DNA from: Thalassovita mangrovi
GTDB taxonomy: Bacteria > Pseudomonadota > Alphaproteobacteria > Rhodobacterales > Rhodobacteraceae
NCBI RefSeq assembly: GCF_009857745.1
Contig: NZ_WWEN01000004.1
Span: 366,591 to 430,590, forward strand
DNA: 64,000 bases
Direction of reading: 5' to 3'
The notes below the pieces were generated by a model. It was not told where the DNA came from. It made no database searches and saw only the letters and a program-made list of their open reading frames with translations. Below, one piece after another: positions 27,576 through 35,346 of this stretch. Position numbers and translations under genes: made by a program. Position 1 is the first letter of the stretch. The number at the start of each line of letters is the position of its first letter.

Positions 27576-28354
27576 GCCGAGAAAAACAGCTCCGTCAGGA
27601 TATAGTTGGCCGCGAAGATCAGCACCGAGGCCGCCACCACCGCCGATTTCGTGGCCCGGCCCACGCCCATCGCGCCGCGCGCCGAATGCATGCCGTAGAA
27701 ACAGCCGATCAGCGCGACGATGAAGCCGAACACGGCGCCCTTGATCAGCCCCGACACCACATCGAAGGTTTCCAGGTAATCCATCGTGTTCTTGAGGTAC
27801 GCGGCGGCGTTGAAATCCAGCCGGTTGATCCCCACCGCATAGCCGCCCATGATGCCGATCACGTCGCCCACGCCGACCAGCACCGGCACCGCCAGCGTCG
27901 CGGCCAGCACCCGGGGCAGGGTGAGGTATTTCATCGGGTTGGTCGACAGGGTCACCAAAGCGTCGATCTGTTCGGTCACCTTCATGGTGCCGATCTCGGC
28001 GGCGATGGAACTTGCCACCCGCGCCGCCACCATAAGCCCGCCCAGAACGGGGCCCAGTTCGCGCACCATGCCGATGGCCACGATGGAGGGCACCACCGCC
28101 TCGGCGTTGAAACGCGCACCGCCGGCATAGATCTGCAGCGCCAAGGCGCCGCCGGTGAACAGCGTCGTCATCCCCACCACCGGCAGCGACAGCCAGCCGA
28201 TATGAAGCAAAGCATGCATGAATTCGCGGCCGTAAAACGGCGGCCGGAACAGGTGGCTGACGGTCTCGATGGCGTAAAGGGTGATCCGCCCGACCATCGC
28301 CAGGGCGGCCAGCACATTCGCGCCAAGCGCGGCAATGGGGGCGGTCAGGCTCAT
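27572..28354 (-). CDS. mlaE: MlaE-family ABC transporter permease
   Basis: 260-residue permease with the MlaE signature: [78 protein letters not shown] and the MLGLAV-like hydrophobic end. Five to six hydrophobic segments are predicted. It overlaps alr upstream (ATGA at 28354) and mlaF downstream, so three genes are transcribed as alr-mlaE-mlaF. Function: phospholipid passage across the inner membrane with MlaF. Confidence 0.92.
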   Translation of the reverse strand: MSLTAPIAALGANVLAALAMVGRITLYAIETVSHLFRPPFYGREFMHALLHIGWLSLPVVGMTTLFTGGALALQIYAGGARFNAEAVVPSIVAIGMVRELGPVLGGLMVAARVASSIAAEIGTMKVTEQIDALVTLSTNPMKYLTLPRVLAATLAVPVLVGVGDVIGIMGGYAVGINRLDFNAAAYLKNTMDYLETFDVVSGLIKGAVFGFIVALIGCFYGMHSARGAMGVGRATKSAVVAASVLIFAANYILTELFFSA

Positions 28355-29394
28355 GAGCTCACATAGCGGCGGCGATAGCGCGCCCCCAAAGAGGTGAGGA
28401 TTTCATAGCCGATGGTGCCCGCATTGTCGGCCAGAACATCGACGCCCTGCTGCGCATTCAGCAGCTCCAGCTGCTGCGGGTCTTCTTCCAGCCCGGTCAC
28501 GTCGACGGTGATCAGGTCCATCGAAATCCGCCCCACCACGGGGCAGGCGATGTCGCCCGCGTACACATAGGTCTTCGGCGCCAGCGCGCGGTGCAGCCCG
28601 TCGGCGTACCCCGCCGCAACGGTGGCGATGCGGCTGGGGCGCTGCGCGGTCCAGGCATTGCCGTAGCCCACGGTTTCCCCGGGTTCCACATCGCGTATCT
28701 GGATCACCGGCAGGCTGAGATAGGCCACCGGGCGCGCCTGTTCGAACGGCAGCCCGCCATACATCCCGATCCCGGGCCGGGTGACGTCGAAATGATAATC
28801 CGGACCCAGCAGGATGCCGCCCGTCGCCGACAGCGATCGCGGCACGTCGCAGCCTGCGGTCATCTCGCGGAATGCGCGCAGCTGCTGGGCGTTCATCGGA
28901 TGATCCGGCTCGTCGGCGCAGGCCAGGTGCGACATGATCAGCTTGATGTTCTGCCCCAAGGCGATTTCGCGCAGCGCCGCCCATTCGGCGGCCTCCATCC
29001 CCAGCCGGTTCATCCCGGTATCGAGCTGTACGCCGAAATCATGCCCCGGCAGCGCCTCGACATGGCGCAGCATCTGGTCGATGGAATTGAGCATCGGCGT
29101 CAGCTGCAGGTCGTGGATCATGTCGGTGTCGCCGCCCATATGGCCGGAAAACACGCAAATCTCGGGCCCCGGGCCAAGCGCCTGGCGCACCGCAGCGCCT
29201 TCCTCGGCGGCGGCCACGAAGAACTTGCGCGCCCCCGCATGGGCCAGGGTCTGGGCCACCCGGCCCGCATCCAGCCCGTAACCGTCGGCCTTCACCACCG
29301 CGGCGGTTTCCACCCCGGGGCCAGATGCCGCATCCAGCGCCCGCCAGTTGTCGGCCAGCGCGTCGAGATCAATCGTGAGTGTCGAAGTCGTCAT
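28351..29394 (-). CDS. alr: Alanine racemase
   Basis: Supplies D-alanine for peptidoglycan by PLP-dependent racemisation. 347 residues from ATG 29394. The PLP-binding Lys lies in [11 protein letters not shown] near residue 35 and the second catalytic base, Tyr, in TVGYGNAW. Other blocks: [49 protein letters not shown]. Full-length. It is the first gene of a coupled alr-mlaE-mlaF set, tying cell-wall precursor supply to envelope lipid transport; whether that is regulatory or accidental is unclear. The longer frame upstream of 29394 is not family-like. Confidence 0.95.
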   Translation of the reverse strand: MTTSTLTIDLDALADNWRALDAASGPGVETAAVVKADGYGLDAGRVAQTLAHAGARKFFVAAAEEGAAVRQALGPGPEICVFSGHMGGDTDMIHDLQLTPMLNSIDQMLRHVEALPGHDFGVQLDTGMNRLGMEAAEWAALREIALGQNIKLIMSHLACADEPDHPMNAQQLRAFREMTAGCDVPRSLSATGGILLGPDYHFDVTRPGIGMYGGLPFEQARPVAYLSLPVIQIRDVEPGETVGYGNAWTAQRPSRIATVAAGYADGLHRALAPKTYVYAGDIACPVVGRISMDLITVDVTGLEEDPQQLELLNAQQGVDVLADNAGTIGYEILTSLGARYRRRYVSS

Positions 29395-29445
29395 GGTCAC
29401 GTGTTTTGACAGACCGGTAAAAATGGTCAAGCGCAAACGCTCCCT

Positions 29446-29547
29446 GTTTCATCTTGGTGAAAATACCTCGGGGGTGAATGCCTTGAAAATCCGCCAGGTT
29501 TTCAAGGCAGAGGGGGCAGCGCCCCCTTCCGCCCGCCGCGCGGCGGG
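29446..29547 (+). repeat. Intergenic repeat copy 1 with three hairpins
   Basis: Starts TGTTTCATCTTGGTGAAAAT, sharing the CTTGG...AAATAC block with copies near 34185 and 40555. Three perfect stem-loops follow: CCTTGAAAA (29481-29489)/TTTTCAAGG (29499-29507), GGGGGC-AGC-GCCCCC (29512-29526) and CCCGCCG-CG-CGGCGGG (29532-29547). It lies between alr and dnaB upstream-divergent ends of the transcript. It carries no gene. Confidence 0.6.
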
Positions 29548-29567
29548 TGTCCCCCTGCCTGGGCTGA

Positions 29568-31058
29568 TCAGTAACCGTCGTCCGCCGCGCCCTGCTGCCA
29601 GGTCTTGGCCAGGTTGCCGAAGCGGGTGAACTGCGCCTCGAAGGACAGCTCGACCGTGCCGATCGGGCCGTGACGCTGCTTGCCGACGATCACCTCGGCC
29701 TTGGCGTGCAGCCGTTCCATCGCGGCCTTCCATTCTTCCATCTTTTCCAGCTCGTGATCGCCGGGCTTTTCGCGTTCCTTGTAATATTCTTCGCGGAACA
29801 CGAACATCACCACGTCGGCATCCTGTTCGATCGAGCCCGATTCCCGAAGGTCCGACAGCTGCGGCCGCTTGTCGTCGCGGCTTTCCACCTGACGGCTGAG
29901 CTGCGACAGCGCGATCACGGGGATGTTCAATTCCTTGGCGATCGCCTTCATCCCCATGGAAATCTCGGCGATCTCGTTCACGCGGTTGTCCGACATGCCG
30001 CGGCAAAGCTGCAGGTAGTCGATCACCAGCAGGTCCAGCCCGTGGGTCCGCTTCAGCCGCCGCGCCCGCGCGGCGAGCTGCGAGATCGGCAGGGCGGGGG
30101 TGTCGTCGATGAACAGCGGGCAGGCTTCCAGGTCCTTCGCCGCCTGCACGAAGCGGCGGAATTCTTCCTCGGTCATGTCGCCCTGGCGGATCTTGTGCGA
30201 CGAGATTTCCGAGGCTTCCGCCAGAACCCGGCCGGCTAGCTGTTCGGCGCTCATTTCCAAGCTGAAGAAACCCACCACGCCGCCATCCACCGCGCCCTCG
30301 GTGCCGTCATGTTTCAGACCGCGCTTATAGGCCTTGGCGACGTTGAAGGCGATGTTGGTGGCAAGCGAGGTCTTGCCCATCGAGGGACGCCCCGCGAGGA
30401 TCAAAAGGTCCGACGGGTGCAGGCCCCCCAGCTGTTTGTCGAGATCGGTCAGACCGGTCGAAATCCCCGCCATACCTCCGCCACGCTGATAGGCTTCGTT
30501 GGTGACGTTTACCGCTTCTGTGACGGCCTTGAGGAAGGATTTGAACCCCGACTCGGTCTGACCCTGCTCGGACAGCTGGTAGAGTTTCTGCTCGGCCTCT
30601 ACGATCTGTTCTTTCGGTTCGCTCGACACGTCGACCTGGCGGGCCTTGTCGGCGATGTCCCGGCCTAGCCGCATCAATTCGCGCCGGATGGCGAAATCGT
30701 AAATCATCTGGGCGTAGTCGCGCACCGCGAAGGCCGAAATCGACGCCCCCGCCAGACGGGCCAGATAGGCCGGCCCGCCCAGTTCCTTCAGCCCCTCGTC
30801 GTCTTCCAGGAACGCCTTCAGCGTCACCGGCGTGGCGAGGTTGTTCTTGGCGATCCGGGCCGCGGCCACTTCGTAGATCCGCTTGTGCACCGGTTCATAG
30901 AAATGTTCCGAGGTGATGATCGAGGCGACCCGGTCATAGACGTCGTTATTGGTCAGGATCGCGCCCAGCAACTGCTGTTCGGCCTCGATCGAATGCGGCA
31001 TCGGATCGCTGGTTTCCTGCTCGCCTTCGCCCGTCTGAATCTTTGCGATTTCGTTCAT
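29568..31058 (-). CDS. dnaB: Replicative DNA helicase DnaB
   Basis: Hexameric helicase of the replication fork. 496 residues from ATG 31058. N-terminal primase-interaction domain begins PHSIEAEQQLLGAIL; the RecA-like core has Walker A GRPSMGKTS at ~225, Walker B LDLLVIDYLQL, SLEMS and the HRVEL-like SQLSRQVESRDDKRPQLSDL block, ending GPTGTVEL-type strand (GPIGTVELSF). Length is normal for the family. A 211-bp gap upstream contains a DnaA-box-like TGTGGATAT at 31138-31146, one mismatch from consensus. Confidence 0.97.
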   Translation of the reverse strand: MNEIAKIQTGEGEQETSDPMPHSIEAEQQLLGAILTNNDVYDRVASIITSEHFYEPVHKRIYEVAAARIAKNNLATPVTLKAFLEDDEGLKELGGPAYLARLAGASISAFAVRDYAQMIYDFAIRRELMRLGRDIADKARQVDVSSEPKEQIVEAEQKLYQLSEQGQTESGFKSFLKAVTEAVNVTNEAYQRGGGMAGISTGLTDLDKQLGGLHPSDLLILAGRPSMGKTSLATNIAFNVAKAYKRGLKHDGTEGAVDGGVVGFFSLEMSAEQLAGRVLAEASEISSHKIRQGDMTEEEFRRFVQAAKDLEACPLFIDDTPALPISQLAARARRLKRTHGLDLLVIDYLQLCRGMSDNRVNEIAEISMGMKAIAKELNIPVIALSQLSRQVESRDDKRPQLSDLRESGSIEQDADVVMFVFREEYYKEREKPGDHELEKMEEWKAAMERLHAKAEVIVGKQRHGPIGTVELSFEAQFTRFGNLAKTWQQGAADDGY

Positions 31059-31269
31059 TTTGTCACTGTCCCCCGGTGGGATCGGGTTCTAACCCAGGCG
31101 GCTTTCATCACGCAAATTGTATAAGCTGTGGAACGCCTGTGGATATGTTGGGGCGGCCTTTTCCCCACCTGATATTGCCTGTCGCTTATGCGATCCGTCA
31201 ATATCTGGTGGGCATCCATGCCGTAACCGGCATGGAGTCGCTGCCTAAATTTCGATCTGTCTTCTGCGA

Positions 31270-31950
31270 TCAGCCCTGCTTGCGGGCTTCCTGCCAGGCG
31301 CGCGGGTCGTTCAGGAACGACTCGACCTCCGTCAGGGTTTCGTCGTCGAACGCCCCTTGCGCCTTGGCCTCGGCCAGCACATCCCACCAGGTGCACAGGT
31401 AATGCAGCTGCACGCCGTGATCGCCCAGCGTCTTGGTGGTTTCGGGGAAGATGTCGTAGTAGAAGATCACCGCCGTATGCGCGCAGCTCGCGCCGGTGTC
31501 GCGGATCGCGTCGACGAAGCTCAGCTTCGAGCCGCCATCGGTGGTCAGGTCCTCGACCAGCAGCACCCGCTCGCCTTCGCTCATCGCACCTTCGATCCGG
31601 GCGTTGCGGCCATAGCCTTTGGGCTTCTTGCGCACATAGGTCATCGGCAGCGCCATCCGATCGGCCACCAGCGCGGCAAACGGGATGCCCGCGGTTTCAC
31701 CGCCGGCGATATTGTCGAACACCTCGAAGCCCGCGTCGCGCATCACCGTGATCACCAGGAAATCCATCAGCGCCGAACGGATGCGCGGGAAGGAAATCAG
31801 CTTGCGGCAATCGATATAGCTGGGCGAGGGCAGGCCCGAGGCCAGCGTATAGGGTTCGCGGGTGTTGAAGTTCACCGCGCCGATTTCCAGCAGCATGCGG
31901 GCGGTCAGGCGGGAGATTTCTTCTTTCGGCGGGAAGGCGGTGGGGAGCAT
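31270..31950 (-). CDS. pyrE: Orotate phosphoribosyltransferase
   Basis: Converts orotate and PRPP to OMP in pyrimidine synthesis. 226 residues. The PRPP-binding motif is [14 protein letters not shown]; orotate-binding blocks SYIDCRKL and [13 protein letters not shown] and the flexible-loop [14 protein letters not shown] are present. Length is slightly above the E. coli protein (213) and common in alphaproteobacteria. It follows pyrC by 40 bp on the same strand, so the two form a pyrimidine operon. Confidence 0.96.
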   Translation of the reverse strand: MLPTAFPPKEEISRLTARMLLEIGAVNFNTREPYTLASGLPSPSYIDCRKLISFPRIRSALMDFLVITVMRDAGFEVFDNIAGGETAGIPFAALVADRMALPMTYVRKKPKGYGRNARIEGAMSEGERVLLVEDLTTDGGSKLSFVDAIRDTGASCAHTAVIFYYDIFPETTKTLGDHGVQLHYLCTWWDVLAEAKAQGAFDDETLTEVESFLNDPRAWQEARKQG

Positions 31951-31990
31951 CGGCGGTATCCTCGGGCGGAACGATTAGGGGGGCGAAAGG

Positions 31991-33031
31991 TCAGGCGACC
32001 TTCCAGAAGACCGGGAAGCCCGGGTCGAAAACGGTGACGGGTCCTTCGCCGGTCTCGATCTTGTCGGGGAAGGCGACCGGTTCGTCCTGCTTGATCAGGG
32101 TGATGGTGTCGGCGTTTTCCGGCAGTCGGTAGAAGGCGGGGCCGTTTTTCGACGCGAACGCCTCCAGCTTGTCCAGCGCGCCTTCTTCCTCGAACACATG
32201 CGCCAAGAGCGGCATCGTGTTGGTGGCGGTGAAGCAGCCGGCGCAGCCGCAGGCGGTTTCCTTGTTGGCGTCCGTATGCGGCGCGCTGTCGGTGCCCAGG
32301 AAGAAGCGGGCATCGCCGCTGGTCGCCGCCGCGCGCAGTGCCAGGCGGTGTTCTTCGCGCTTGGCCACCGGCAGGCAGTAGTAGTGCGGCTTGATCCCGC
32401 CGACCAGGATATGGTTGCGGTTGATGATCAGGTGATGCGTGGTGATGGTGCCGCCCAGACCTTCGTCATTGGAGCGCACGTAATCGACGCCGTTCCTGGT
32501 GGTGATATGTTCCATCACCACCCGCAGCCCCGGGGTGGCGCGGCGCACCGGATCGAGCACCCGGTCGATGAACACAGCCTCGCGGTCGAAGATATCGATG
32601 TCGCTATCGGTCACCTCGCCATGCACGCACAGCGTCAGGCCGATCTCGGCCATCTTTTCCAGTACGCCGCGCACACGATCGAAATCGCGCACGCCGCTGG
32701 CCGAATTGGTGGTGGCCCCGGCCGGGTACAGTTTCACAGCCTTGACCAAGCCGCTGGCATGGGCGGCGGCGACGTCTTCGGGATCGGTGTCCTCGGTCAG
32801 GTAGAGCGTCATCAGCGGTTCGAACGCCATGCCCTCGGGCAGCGCCGCCAGGATGCGGTCGCGATAGGCCGCGGCGTCTGCCCCGGTGACCACCGGCGGC
32901 ACCAGGTTGGGCATGATGATCGCACGGGCGAAATCGCGGGCGGTTTCGGGCAGCACGGCCTTCAGCATCGCGCCATCGCGCAGATGCAGGTGCCAGTCGT
33001 CGGGGCGGGTCAGGGGGATCGAGGTGCTCAT
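31991..33031 (-). CDS. pyrC: Dihydroorotase (E. coli type II)
   Basis: Cyclises carbamoyl-aspartate to dihydroorotate. 346 residues from ATG 33031 ([20 protein letters not shown]). The zinc-binding HLHLRDG, the carboxylated-Lys region [15 protein letters not shown], the CVHGE His, EHITT and the DSAPHT Asp are all visible, matching the homodimeric E. coli-type enzyme rather than the ATCase-bound type. Six codons of open frame upstream are excluded because ATG 33031 begins the conserved N-terminus. pyrC-pyrE form an operon. Confidence 0.96.
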   Translation of the reverse strand: MSTSIPLTRPDDWHLHLRDGAMLKAVLPETARDFARAIIMPNLVPPVVTGADAAAYRDRILAALPEGMAFEPLMTLYLTEDTDPEDVAAAHASGLVKAVKLYPAGATTNSASGVRDFDRVRGVLEKMAEIGLTLCVHGEVTDSDIDIFDREAVFIDRVLDPVRRATPGLRVVMEHITTRNGVDYVRSNDEGLGGTITTHHLIINRNHILVGGIKPHYYCLPVAKREEHRLALRAAATSGDARFFLGTDSAPHTDANKETACGCAGCFTATNTMPLLAHVFEEEGALDKLEAFASKNGPAFYRLPENADTITLIKQDEPVAFPDKIETGEGPVTVFDPGFPVFWKVA

Positions 33032-33083
33032 GGGCTTGCGATTACACAATCACGTCGCGTCACGCCAGTGCCCAAAGCGAAAA

Positions 33084-34043
33084 TCAGCCGCGTTTCGGCG
33101 GGATCCTGATCAGCCCCTCCTCGGCGGCCTTTTCCAGCGCGTCGAGCCGGCGGCGAATCCGCGGCGCGTTCATCCGGGCCACCACGTTGCGGCAGACCAT
33201 GGTCGACAGCCAGGGCCGTTCGGCCACATCCATCTTGGCGATCAGCCCGCGCAGATAGGTCGGGTGGTCGCGCCGGGCGCGATAAAGCGCGGCGAAAAGC
33301 GCCTCGTCCAGCCGGTCTTCGCCAGCCGCCTGCAGGATCGGGAACAGGATTTCCATCGCGATCAGTTCCGATTGCAGCGCATCACCCATGTTCGGCATTC
33401 GCAGCTTGGTCACGTTGGGCCGGGTGAACAGCGCCGCATGCATCGCGTCCAGGTCCTCGCGCGGGTCGTAGACCACGAACCCCTTGGCGGCGGCATCCAG
33501 CATGTCGGGGGCATAGCCGTAGCGGTCGGTGAACGAGGTGCGGCGCATCTCGATGAAACGGTCGTCCCATTCGGTGACCCGCGGGTCCAGCGTCGCCTGC
33601 GGCTGCACCGCGACCACGCTGGCGCCGGGGGCCGCCACCGAATAGGCCGAGGCCGCGTACCCGCAGGGACCGGCGCCGTAGAACACGATGCGGTCGAAAT
33701 CGTCGAAGAACCCGTCGTCGATCAGCCGGTCGAAGAAGCCATAGATGTTCATGTCGCGAAACCAGGTGTCGCTGTCCGACACCACCGCCAGATGCGACCA
33801 GCCAAGCGCGCGGGCGAAATCCCAGCCCAGCGGCTGCGCGGTGTCCGACAGCGCCTGGATGCCCTGGATCGATTCGAAACTGACCAGCAGGACCGGGCCT
33901 TCATCGACGAAACCGGCGATATGGCGATCGCCCAGGGGCTGGAAAAACCCGGTTTCCTCGGTGATTTCGATGAATTTCTTCAGCCACTCCGCCTTCTTCA
34001 GCCCATTCAGCGGCGTGTCCAACGGATTGGGGGCGTCCAGCAT
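33084..34043 (-). CDS. Alpha/beta-hydrolase-like protein (commonly misnamed PAPS reductase)
   Basis: 319 residues. Core motifs are VLLVSFESIQGIQALSDTAQ, a AVVSDSDTWFRD segment, IVFYGAGPCGYAASAYSVA and VVAVQPQATLDPRVTEWDDR, followed by FTDRYGYAPDM, AKGFVVYDPRED and DAMHAALFTRPN. The GxGPCGYAA block looks like a nucleophile elbow with Cys in place of Ser, in an alpha/beta hydrolase layout. Relatives in Rhodobacterales are often labelled phosphoadenosine phosphosulfate reductase, but no PAPS-reductase motifs (such as KRT...ECG.H) are visible. It lies next to the glycosyltransferase/sulfotransferase operon, so a role in glycan transfer or deacylation is possible. Function not known. Confidence 0.6.
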   Translation of the reverse strand: MLDAPNPLDTPLNGLKKAEWLKKFIEITEETGFFQPLGDRHIAGFVDEGPVLLVSFESIQGIQALSDTAQPLGWDFARALGWSHLAVVSDSDTWFRDMNIYGFFDRLIDDGFFDDFDRIVFYGAGPCGYAASAYSVAAPGASVVAVQPQATLDPRVTEWDDRFIEMRRTSFTDRYGYAPDMLDAAAKGFVVYDPREDLDAMHAALFTRPNVTKLRMPNMGDALQSELIAMEILFPILQAAGEDRLDEALFAALYRARRDHPTYLRGLIAKMDVAERPWLSTMVCRNVVARMNAPRIRRRLDALEKAAEEGLIRIPPKRG

Positions 34044-34184
34044 ATCACTCGTTCCTCAAGGTCTTGCGCGCCCGGGGGCACGTTTTCTTTTGCGGTGAAG
34101 CTAGACCCGCTTTGGGGCGAAAATGCGGAAAATCCGGGGGGAGTTCTGGACAGAAGCGCCGGGGCCGTCCCGATCCCGGCCTGC

Positions 34185-34215
34185 TTTTTCTTGGCCTAAA
34201 TACCTCCGCCGGAGG
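34185..34215 (+). repeat. Intergenic repeat copy 2
   Basis: TTTTTCTTGGCCTAAATACC shares the CTTGG-AAATAC block with copies 1 and 3 and is followed by CCTCCG-C-CGGAGG (34203-34215), a small hairpin. It lies in a 251-bp spacer between the alpha/beta-hydrolase-like gene and the glycosyltransferase operon. Confidence 0.5.
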
Positions 34216-34294
34216 AGGCACTCGAGGCGCAGGCCGCAGGCCGGAGCCGAGACAAACAAGCGCGCCAAAGGCGCACAATCTGCGAACGGGTGGA

Positions 34295-35344
34295 TCAGTC
34301 CCGCCGCGCCTGCCGGCCGAGATTGGCGAATTGGGTCAGGAACCGCGCGGCATCCTGCGACACCGGCCGCGACGGCGGCGTGGTCAGCAGCCGACCGAAC
34401 AGCGCGCGGTAGGGTTCTTCCAGCATCAGTTCCATGAACCGGGTCTTGCGCCAGGCCACGGCTTCGTCATGCAGCCGGGACAGGTCGGGATCGGATTTCA
34501 GCCACTCCAGTTCGGCCTGCATCGGCTGCGACAGGGCCTGGATCGAGCGGTCCATATCGGTGTTGAAATTCCGCTCCACCCAGTAATCCAGGTCCAGCAT
34601 GTGATCGGAATGCACCGCGCGGCCGCGCGCGGCCTTGAGCACATAGCTTTCCATCGCGCCAAGCGCATAGTGGTTCAGCTGCGCCAGCGCGTAATTCGAC
34701 TGGCCGTAATTGGAAAACACCCGCCCGGTGGCGAATTTGCGGTCCAGCTCACGCCCCTCGCCATCGAACCAGCGCGCTTGCCCAACCCGTGCGGGGTCGG
34801 GCTGGCGCGGGCGGTGCACGCCCAGTTTCGTGTAGGTGCCGTCGTTGCGATAGAGCGTCTTGAACATCGCCGCGCGCCAGGGCCAGTGCATCACCACAGG
34901 CGCCGCGCGCAGGAAGGTGTCGGTCACCGGGGTGTCGGCGTATCGCACGATCCCGGCATTGCCGAACAGCCGCCAAGTCAGGGTGATGGCGGTCGCCTCA
35001 GGCAGGGCACTGATCAGATCGGTGATCCTGTGGGTGCCGCAATGGATATTGACGAATTCGTCCACGTCCAGCGTCATCACCCAATCGGCCGCTTCCATCA
35101 GCGGGTGCTTTTCGGCCAGCTTATAGGCGGTGAACTGGATGCCGCCCTTGCCATAGGGGCCGTCGTTGCGCACGTGCGTGACCAGCCCCATCTCGTCCAG
35201 CCGGTTCAGCATCGCATCGGTGCCGTCCTGGCAGTCGTTCGAAAACACCAAGAAATCGGTGATCCCCGCCGCCCGGTGATGGGCCAGCCATTCCAACAGG
35301 AAGGCCGCTTCGTTGCGCAGGGTGAGGATGGCGAGGATCTTCAC
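34295..35344 (-). CDS. Glycosyltransferase family 2-like protein
   Basis: 349 residues with GTG start at 35344, two bases after the TGA of the fusion gene upstream, with GGAAAG as ribosome site. GT-A core: LAILTLRNEAAFLLEWLAHH at the N-terminus, FSNDCQDGTD, the LDVDEFVNIH block at ~92-100, and later LNHYALGAMESYVLK and YWVERNFNTDMD blocks shared with the other copies. It is the last gene of a four-gene operon that also holds a sulfotransferase and a sulfotransferase-like/GT fusion. Expected to build part of a surface glycan; substrate unknown. Cytosolic, with no signal or membrane segments. Confidence 0.82.
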   Translation of the reverse strand: MKILAILTLRNEAAFLLEWLAHHRAAGITDFLVFSNDCQDGTDAMLNRLDEMGLVTHVRNDGPYGKGGIQFTAYKLAEKHPLMEAADWVMTLDVDEFVNIHCGTHRITDLISALPEATAITLTWRLFGNAGIVRYADTPVTDTFLRAAPVVMHWPWRAAMFKTLYRNDGTYTKLGVHRPRQPDPARVGQARWFDGEGRELDRKFATGRVFSNYGQSNYALAQLNHYALGAMESYVLKAARGRAVHSDHMLDLDYWVERNFNTDMDRSIQALSQPMQAELEWLKSDPDLSRLHDEAVAWRKTRFMELMLEEPYRALFGRLLTTPPSRPVSQDAARFLTQFANLGRQARRD

Positions 35345-35346
35345 GA

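Noticed and set aside
31138-31146. DnaA box near dnaB marking an origin
   Set aside because: A single TGTGGATAT with one mismatch is expected by chance; no cluster of boxes or AT-rich unwinding element is present.
33084-34043. Phosphoadenosine phosphosulfate reductase
   Set aside because: No PAPS reductase motifs are present; the name would come from family-level mislabelling.
34045-34278. Small minus-strand open frame in the spacer before the glycosyltransferase operon
   Set aside because: Arg/Pro-rich composition and no ribosome site; it overlaps the intergenic repeat.
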